From NCBI RefSeq assembly GCF_003850565.1, contig NZ_CP027706.1, positions 5,394,001 to 5,458,000 on the forward strand: a stretch of DNA of 64,000 bases, given 5' to 3'. Positions 16,737 to 24,000 of this stretch are shown one piece after another. How positions within the stretch are numbered: the first letter of the stretch is position 1; each line of letters begins with the position of its first letter. The translations under genes were made by a program, and so were the position numbers. The notes beneath the pieces were generated by a model. It was not told the DNA's origin and ran no database searches. It was given only the letters and a program-made list of their open reading frames with translations. This stretch comes from Pseudomonas sessilinigenes (GTDB lineage: Bacteria; Pseudomonadota; Gammaproteobacteria; Pseudomonadales; Pseudomonadaceae).

Positions 16737-17730
16737 AAACATCCAGTTCGATGAACAAATCCTCGCCGATGAAGTGGCTCGCGTCTCTGCCATTTTCGCC
16801 GAGGTGCTCAAGCTGCCCCATGTGGGCCAGGCAGACAATTTCTTCAACCTCGGCGGCGACTCCTTCGACGCGATCCGGGTGATGTCGCGCTTGTCTTGCA
16901 ACCTGCCCATCGTGACGCTTTTCGAGCATCCGACGGCTACCGACCTGGCCCGGCGCATCCTCAGCGAAGCTACTCGACAAGCCGCGCGCCTGGTGTGTTT
17001 TGGCGATGCCCAGGCCGCAGCCGGAGCGACCGCCGTGGTTGCCGTGCCTTTCGGCGGCGGCGATGCCACGGCCTATCGCAACCTGTTCCAGGGCCAGCAG
17101 GAGGTACAGGTCTTCGGTGTGGATTTCGGTGACTTCGAAGTCGAGGATGCCTCGGACTTCCATGCCCTGCTCGATACCCTGGCCACTCAGATCGAAGGCA
17201 TTGGTGCCAAGCGACTGGTGATCTATGGCCATTGCGCCGGGGCAGCCACTGCCGCGTGCCTGGCCTCCAGCATGGCTGACAGCCACAAGGGATTGTCACT
17301 GGTCGTGGCCGCCTCGCGCCCGGTGCTGGATGCAGACGCGGCGATACGCGCCGCCGAAGTCACGTCCGACCAGACCTGGACCGATTACCTGCGTTCGCTG
17401 GGCGCCTTTACCGGGCTGTTGGACACCCAGGTCGAGAGCATGCTGGCACGCGGACGCAGGGACCACCTGGTCGCCTGCGAAGCCTATCGCTACCTGGCGC
17501 AGTACCCGGCACGCGACGTACCGGCACTGGTGCTGCTGGGGGATCAAGACCCGGCCACCGCCGAACCCGAAACCGTGCTGGAACACTGGAGCCAGTTCAT
17601 CGACGTCACCCAAGCCGCCACCCTGGCCGGTGGCGGGCATTACTTCGTACGCACCCACGCGCACGAAGTCGAGGAAACCGTGCTGGCGTTCGCAGCACAC
17701 AACACCAATGGAAGGGATAGCAAGCAATGA
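16729..17730 (+). CDS. Carrier protein-thioesterase didomain with Cys nucleophile
   Basis: 333 residues; start at 16729 with GGAG at 16716-16719. Residues 1-85 are a peptidyl carrier domain (FFNLGGDSFDAI, phosphopantetheine Ser45). Residues about 100-325 are an alpha/beta-hydrolase type I thioesterase: VVAVPFGGGDATAYRNL, then YGHCAGAAT with Cys169 where most have Ser, LVLLGDQDP with the Asp, and GGGHYFV with the His. Cys in this position is known from thioesterases that release strained or unusual products, for example obafluorin's beta-lactone-forming ObiF. It probably releases the product of the cluster by cyclisation or hydrolysis. Confidence 0.9.
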   Translation: MTENIQFDEQILADEVARVSAIFAEVLKLPHVGQADNFFNLGGDSFDAIRVMSRLSCNLPIVTLFEHPTATDLARRILSEATRQAARLVCFGDAQAAAGATAVVAVPFGGGDATAYRNLFQGQQEVQVFGVDFGDFEVEDASDFHALLDTLATQIEGIGAKRLVIYGHCAGAATAACLASSMADSHKGLSLVVAASRPVLDADAAIRAAEVTSDQTWTDYLRSLGAFTGLLDTQVESMLARGRRDHLVACEAYRYLAQYPARDVPALVLLGDQDPATAEPETVLEHWSQFIDVTQAATLAGGGHYFVRTHAHEVEETVLAFAAHNTNGRDSKQ

Positions 17731-19082
17731 CAGTCAATCATCAACCACTTCTCACCCAAGCCGATCTGCTCAAGCGTGGCTTGGCCGACCTGCAGGAACA
17801 TGACGCCGAACTGGCGCAGATCCTCGATGCCGAGGTCGCTCGCCAGCAGCGTACCCTGTCGCTGGTCGCCTCTTGCTGCGCAGTCAAGCCGCGCACCTTG
17901 GCAGCTTCGTCCTCCGTGCTGGTCAACGTCACCGCCGAAGGCGTGCCCGGACGCCGCTATCACGCAGGCTGCGAGAACGTGGACCTGGTCGAGTCCCTGG
18001 CGATCCAACGTGCCCGGCAACTGTTCGGTGCGCAATATGCCGGCGTCCAGTCGCACTCGGCCTCCAGCGCCAACTATTCAGTCCTCGCCGCCCTCCTGGA
18101 GCCAGGCGACACGCTGCTGGGCATGGCCCTGGACAACGGCGGCCACCTGACCCATGGCAGCCCCGTGACCTTCTCGGGCACCTATTACAACGCCATCGGC
18201 TACGGCACCACCAAGGAAGGCCTGATCGACTACGACGAAGTCCGCAGGCTGGCCCTGGAGCATCGGCCACGCCTGATCATCTGCGGCGCCACGGCCTACT
18301 CCAGGGTCGTGGATTTCGATCGTTTCCGGCGGATCGCCGATGAAGCCGGTGCCATCCTGATGGCCGACATCTCGCACATCGCCGGCCTGGTGGCGACCGG
18401 ACGCCACCCAAGCCCGATCGACGCCGCGCACGTCACCACCACCTGCACCCACAAGCAACTCGCCGGTCCCCGTGGCGGCCTGATCCTCTCGGGCCGCGAC
18501 GCCAATGAAAAGGTCCCGGGCCGCGACGTGACCTTCGCCCGAGTGCTTGAGCTGGCAGTGTTCCCCAGGATGCAAGGCGCACCGGCGGTCAACATGATGG
18601 CCGCCAAGGCCGCAGCGCTGGGTTACGCCATGACCCCCGAGTTCGATGCCGAGATGCAACGCATCCGCGACGCGGCCGACGTGATGGCCAGCGAGTTCCA
18701 GGCCCGGGATTATGAAGTGGTGGGCGGACGCAGCGAAAACCACACCATCCTGATTCGCCTGCGCGCCAACATGACCGGCGCGATTGCCGAGGCCGCGCTG
18801 GAGCACTGCGGCATCGTCGTCAACAAGAACCGTATCCCCGGGGAGACACGTTCTTCCTTCGTCACCAGCGGCCTGCGCATCGGCACCGGGGCCCTGGCCC
18901 AACGTCATATCGACGCGCAGGGCTGCCGGCAGATCGTTGACCTGCTCTGCCGGATCCTCGACCAGGTGACCCCACAGGGCGATAACGAATTCACCCTGGA
19001 CCCGGCGCTGCGCAAGCAGTTCTGTGCAGAAGCCGAGGCCCTGTGCGTGAAGTATCCGATCGCTGACTACCTGGCCAACTGA
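17727..19082 (+). CDS. Serine hydroxymethyltransferase-like PLP enzyme
   Basis: 451 residues, SHMT-fold type I PLP enzyme. GCENVDLVESLAIQRARQLFG, ADISHIAGLVATGRHPSP and TTCTHKQLAGPRGG (PLP Lys243) correspond to the SHMT core; the folate-binding details of housekeeping GlyA are altered (VNKNRIPGETRSSFVTSGLRIGT). ATGA overlap with the thioesterase gene ties it to the cluster. In other pathways such enzymes are alpha-methylserine hydroxymethyltransferases or threonine transaldolases that build beta-hydroxy amino acids, so it probably makes a non-standard amino acid for the synthetase. It is not the housekeeping glyA. Confidence 0.85.
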   Translation: MTVNHQPLLTQADLLKRGLADLQEHDAELAQILDAEVARQQRTLSLVASCCAVKPRTLAASSSVLVNVTAEGVPGRRYHAGCENVDLVESLAIQRARQLFGAQYAGVQSHSASSANYSVLAALLEPGDTLLGMALDNGGHLTHGSPVTFSGTYYNAIGYGTTKEGLIDYDEVRRLALEHRPRLIICGATAYSRVVDFDRFRRIADEAGAILMADISHIAGLVATGRHPSPIDAAHVTTTCTHKQLAGPRGGLILSGRDANEKVPGRDVTFARVLELAVFPRMQGAPAVNMMAAKAAALGYAMTPEFDAEMQRIRDAADVMASEFQARDYEVVGGRSENHTILIRLRANMTGAIAEAALEHCGIVVNKNRIPGETRSSFVTSGLRIGTGALAQRHIDAQGCRQIVDLLCRILDQVTPQGDNEFTLDPALRKQFCAEAEALCVKYPIADYLAN

Positions 19083-19169
19083 CGCCGCGGCCAGCACCCC
19101 GGCAAACATGGCACGGCGGTCCGAGGATCGCCGTGCTCGGAAAATGCGAACTCTAAGGAGAGAGAAACC

Positions 19170-19904
19170 ATGACGGACAAAATCAAGTATGTCGCCATCA
19201 ATGGCTCGGAGCGGGTGGATGGCAACAATGCCAGGGCACTGGAGTGGGCAGCCGAGTACCTGGAGAAGCAGGATGTGATCCTCGAGGTCTTTTCACTGGC
19301 CAGCGCCAAGATCGACCCCTGTGGGGCCTGCGGCGACTGCAACTTTCGCAACGAGCCTTGCGCGCAGAAGGATGACGCCGCCCGTGCCGTGCGACTCATG
19401 GAAGAGAGCGATGGCGTGATCTTTGCCTGCGCGGTCCATGGCTTTGGCGCAACCCCATTGATGTCGGCGTTCCTGGAACGGGTCGGAACCGGATTCCTGC
19501 GCCACGATCGCACCCTCACCAACAAGGTCGCCGGGGTCATGGTGACTGGCCGGCGCATGGGGCACGTGGAGGTCTACAACCAGATGCTCCAGTGCGCCCT
19601 GCTCAACCGCATGATCATGGTCGGCTACGGCTTCCCGGCGATGCTGGTGGGCGACAAGAAAGGCGAAGTCCTGGGCGACAAGGAAGGCATGGAAATGCTG
19701 CGCCGGATGCTCGATCGCATGGTCTCCATGACCCGCCTGCTGCGCGAGCACGAACGGCTCACAGGCCAGCCGGTACTGCAGGTCTCGGTGCCCGGGGAGC
19801 GCCATCGCGAGGGCACGGACGGCAAGTTCTTCGTTCCGGCCAAGTCCGACATGTACCAGGCCAAGGCCGCCCAGCACTGCAACTTCGATGTGGTTGGCGA
19901 CTGA
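19170..19904 (+). CDS. Iron-sulfur flavoprotein (NADPH-dependent FMN reductase fold)
   Basis: 244 residues. The N-terminus IKYVAINGSERVDGNNARAL is the FMN-phosphate loop of the flavodoxin-like NAD(P)H:FMN reductase fold. CGACGDCNFRNEPC gives four cysteines (51, 54, 57, 64) in the compact CX2CX2CX6C spacing of Isf-type iron-sulfur flavoproteins, which bind a 4Fe-4S cluster and FMN. HGFGATPLMSAFLERVG matches the family's substrate-side segment. AAGGAGAG precedes the ATG. In the cluster it could reduce or oxidise a ring intermediate or nitro/quinone group; the exact redox step is unknown. Confidence 0.85.
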   Translation: MTDKIKYVAINGSERVDGNNARALEWAAEYLEKQDVILEVFSLASAKIDPCGACGDCNFRNEPCAQKDDAARAVRLMEESDGVIFACAVHGFGATPLMSAFLERVGTGFLRHDRTLTNKVAGVMVTGRRMGHVEVYNQMLQCALLNRMIMVGYGFPAMLVGDKKGEVLGDKEGMEMLRRMLDRMVSMTRLLREHERLTGQPVLQVSVPGERHREGTDGKFFVPAKSDMYQAKAAQHCNFDVVGD

Positions 19905-19943
19905 GCTGCGTAGCGCAACGGCACAATAGCTATCGAGAATCTT

Positions 19944-21062
19944 ATGAGCATTAGAACGACCTGCGTTGGCCTCACCGACGCCCTCCTGCGGGACTGGATC
20001 GTAGCGGAACACTTCGAGCGCCTGGCGGATGCAACGGTGGCACAGATTGCCCAGGCCTATGTCGGAGTCTACTCGGCCCGACCGACCAGTTGGCTGGCAG
20101 TCATGGCGCGCAATCGCAACCTCGATCGCAAGGCGGTACTGGCCATGGAAAACGCCAGCGACCTGCTACGAATCCCCGGCATGCGACGCTCCAAGTTCCT
20201 GCTTCCCGGCGAACTGGCGGCCAAGGTCTTCGCCGCCACCCGCTTGCCCCTGGCCAACCACGAATGGCGCCTGCGGGACGTCGGGCTCGGCCTGGACGAT
20301 TACCGGCGACTGCTACCGGCACTGGTCGCGCTGGGCACCCGCGCCACCCTGAACCTGTCAGACATCGGCAAACAACTGGACCTGCCGGGGCCCCAGGCCC
20401 GTGCGGTGACATCGGTCGCCGCCTATGACGGCGCGCTGGTGCGTGTCCCGGCGACGAACCAATGGTCCAGCCGCTGGCTTTACTCCGCCGCTCCGGAAGG
20501 CTTGTTGCCCGGTGATGGCGTCCCCCTGGACCGCGACCAGCTGCAGCGCGATCTGGCCGCGCGCTACCTCGAGCACTACGGACCGGTCACCGTCGATGAC
20601 CTGGCCTGGTGGCTCGGGGTTTCGAAGGAAACCGCACGCACGCTGCTTCAAGCCTGCGCAGCCTGCCAGATCGCCGACCAGATGTGGCACAGCCAGGCGG
20701 GACTGGCACGTCTTGAACAATTCATCCAAAGCACCACCTCCCCGGCAAGCGCGCAGATTCGCTTCCTGCCGGCCTGGGACCCCCTGGTAATGGGTTATGC
20801 CCCGGGTTCGAGGCAGCGCGCCTGCCTGGGGCTGGAACGGGTCGGCGGCTACGACTCGGCCGGGAACGGCCGGCCGGTGGTGCTCATCGGCGGCCGCGCG
20901 GTCGCCACCTGGAACACCGCGGCCAAGGGCAGCAAGCGCTCCCTTAGCATCGATGCCTCGACACTCGCCGACCAGGAGCGCGAAGCCGTACTTGAAGCGG
21001 CCTCGCTACTGGCGCAACAGATCGGGGCTTTTCATGAAATCCAGAACACAACAACAGCGTGA
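19944..21062 (+). CDS. AlkZ/AlkX-like winged-helix DNA glycosylase family protein (HTH_42), probable self-resistance
   Basis: 372 residues. The C-terminal RFLPAWDPLVMGYAPGSRQR...GRPVVLIGGRAVATWN is the hallmark of the HTH_42 (DUF1006) family, which includes AlkX/YcaQ and AlkZ DNA glycosylases that remove bulky or crosslinked bases. Tandem winged helices occupy the N-terminal and central parts (VTVDDLAWWLGVSKETARTLL). The usual catalytic QxQ or QxD near residues 35-40 is not clear: the sequence reads VAQIAQAYVGVYS. AlkZ protects azinomycin producers from their own DNA-alkylating product, and relatives occur in other genotoxin clusters, so its place in this operon suggests the same role. Substrate and activity are inference. 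Confidence 0.75.
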   Translation: MSIRTTCVGLTDALLRDWIVAEHFERLADATVAQIAQAYVGVYSARPTSWLAVMARNRNLDRKAVLAMENASDLLRIPGMRRSKFLLPGELAAKVFAATRLPLANHEWRLRDVGLGLDDYRRLLPALVALGTRATLNLSDIGKQLDLPGPQARAVTSVAAYDGALVRVPATNQWSSRWLYSAAPEGLLPGDGVPLDRDQLQRDLAARYLEHYGPVTVDDLAWWLGVSKETARTLLQACAACQIADQMWHSQAGLARLEQFIQSTTSPASAQIRFLPAWDPLVMGYAPGSRQRACLGLERVGGYDSAGNGRPVVLIGGRAVATWNTAAKGSKRSLSIDASTLADQEREAVLEAASLLAQQIGAFHEIQNTTTA

Positions 21063-21084
21063 CAACAGGGAAGGCACGAACAAG

Positions 21085-24000
21085 ATGAGGGACGACATGA
21101 CATCACTACCCCCCGAAGCACCAGCGCTGCCAGGCAACGAGCGCAGCCTGTGGGACGCGTTCGCAAGCCCGGCGGCCGGACAACCGGCCAGCGACACCCG
21201 GGAGCAGGAAGACCTTGCCCTGCCCCCTGGCCTGGCGGCCAGCATGAACGACCTGACAACGGTCGCTGCGATCCTGGGCTCGCTGCTCAGCCCCGAAGGC
21301 CGAGTCGTCCTGGGAGTCCACGCAGACGGCAAGTCATTGCAGCTGGGCGTCGATGGCACCGCTCTGAACCTGGCAGAAGATGCCCGGGCCTATATCGCCC
21401 AGTTGCGCGCTGACGCCGAAGCGGCCCAGGGCGAGCCAGCCGTGCGCGCCGACATCGAGATCAGCGATGGCACCCACCTGCCACAGGCGCAATCCCCGGT
21501 CTGGCTACTGGTGCAGGAAGGTCGCTGCCAGCTATCGGTACGCAGCGATCGCATGACACCGGCCATGCGCCTGGAACTGCTTGAGCTGGTGCACTTCGCC
21601 TGCGCCCGGGTACTCGATCCCAAGGCCCTGCCGGCGGCTGCGCTGCAGCCTGCCTGCCCGGTTCCTGAGGAAACCGCCCCCCGTGAATTTCTCGTGGAGC
21701 GCATCTACCGCCATGTACAGAGCAAGCCGTCGGCGGTGGCGATCGTGGACGACAACAGCGGCCGTAGCCTGACCTACGCCGAGCTCTGGGACGCCTCCGA
21801 GGCGCTGGTCCAGCACATCCGCGAACGCGTCACTTCCCGCCGCTCGAGCCCGCGCCTGGCGCTGTTCCTGGAGCGCGGCTGGCAACACCTGGCCTCGATC
21901 ATCGCTGTGCAGCGCATGGGGGGCACCTGCGTACTGATCGACCCGGCCCACCCCGATGAACGCATCCGCGCCTTTATCGAAGAATGCACTCCGCATGCGG
22001 TCCTGACCGCTGGCAGCACCAGCGAACGGGCCCGGGACCTGGTGACCTATCCGCAGTTGGATATCGACAAGGTGCAGGTACGCCCCAGCCACGTCGACTG
22101 GGAACATGGCAAGTGGGTCGAGACGACCAACGAAGCCTGCTTTATCGCCGGCACCTCCGGCAGCACCGGGCGGCCCAAGGCCGTGTGCCTGTCCTATCGC
22201 GGGATGGCCGCTACCCTGGATGCCATTATCGAACAGGCCGGGCTGGACGAGCACAGTCGCGGCTCCTGGCTGTCGTCGCCGGGCTACGGAATGGTCGAGG
22301 TCGATCCGTTGCCGGTCCTGTGCGCTGGCGGCACCGTCTGCATTCCGGGCCCGCAGGTGCTGCAGGACGTCAACCTGCTGGCACGCTGGCTGCTCGAAGG
22401 CGACATGAACCATACCCTGGCCATGACCTCCATCGCCGAAGCGCTGTGGGCCACGGGAATCCGCACCGGCCTGCGCACCATGCTGATCGCCGGTGAACGC
22501 TGCAAGCAATGGCCACCCACCGACCTGGGCTATCGGGTGATCAATGTCTATGGTTCGGCAGAGGCGGCGGTGGTTTCCATCGAAGACCTGAGTGCCCCGC
22601 GCCGCACCCTGCTGCCCTCGGTAGGACGGGCGATTCCCGGCGCCCAGATGTACGTGGTCGACCGCCATGGCCAGCAACTGGCGGCGCGTTGCGTGGGCGA
22701 GCTGATCATCACCGGCGAGACGCTGTCGGTGGGCTACGTGAACCCCGAGGACACGAAGAAAGCGTTTCGTGGCAACACCCTGGATACCACGTCCCCCCTG
22801 CAATACAGCACCGGCGATCGGGCACGGATGGCCGCCGATGGCACCGTGGAAATCTTCGGACGCACCGACTCGGTGGTCAAGATCCGCGGACATCGGGTCG
22901 ACCTGACCGAGCTGGAGATCACCGCGCTGCAAGTACCGGGCGTGGTGAAGGCCGCGGCCAACTGCTTGAGCAACGACCTGGGCGCGACCCTGGCCTTGTT
23001 CCTGGAGCTGGCGCCGGACGCCGTGGAGGTGGTCGCCCAGGTGCGCAAGCACCTGGCCACCCGCCTGCACCCGGCCGCGCAGCCTGGCCAGATCGTGACC
23101 GGCGCCCTGCCCCTGGGACGCAACGGCAAGGTCGACTACAGCGCACTGCAGGTCGGCCCCATCGAACGCGATGCGAACCAGACCCTGTTTGTCCCGGTGA
23201 CCCAGGCAGACCACGCCGTACGTGATTGCTGGCTGGCCTGGACGCTGTGCGAAGAAGCGACCCTGGAGTCGAGCTTCTTCGACGCCGGCGGCGACTCCCT
23301 GCGCGCCTTGCGCATGGTCGGCGAGCTGGCCTGCAAGCACGGCATCCATGTACAGATGGGGGCATTCCTCGAGGAGCCGGTACTGGCGAACCTGGTCCGC
23401 CTGGCCAACGCCTCGCGTGATACCCAGTTGCCGAAGTTCGAGCACCTGCCGGCACAGCAGCAACTGCTGCCATTCGAACTCAATGAAAGCCAGCAGGCCT
23501 TGTGGATCGGCCGCGGCTCGTTCTACGACTACGGCGGCGTCGGTTGCCAGGGCTACTTCGAGTGGGAAGTCGAAGCCCTGGATCGCGAGCGCTTCACCCG
23601 GGCCGTGGGCTTGCTGGTCGAGCGCCATCCGATGCTGCGCATGACCATCGACGCCAGCGGTCGCCAGAGTATCGGCGATGTCGACGGGACCCAGGCGGTG
23701 GAGTTCGTCGACCTGAGCGCCATGGAGGCAGACCAGATCGAACTCGAGATCGATCGGGTCCGTGAACGCATGGCCAACGAAGAAATCGGCACCACCCAGT
23801 GGCCGCTGTTCCAGTTCCGCATCAGCCGCATCAGCGCCGCCACCAGTCGCGTGCACCTGTGCATCGACATGCTGATCGCCGACGCCTGGTCGATTTTCCA
23901 GGTGATCATCCCTGACCTGATCGACCTCTACCTGGAGGACGAGCCGCAGTTGCCGGTGCTCCAGACCAGCTTCCACGACTACGTCGCTTATCGCCAACTG

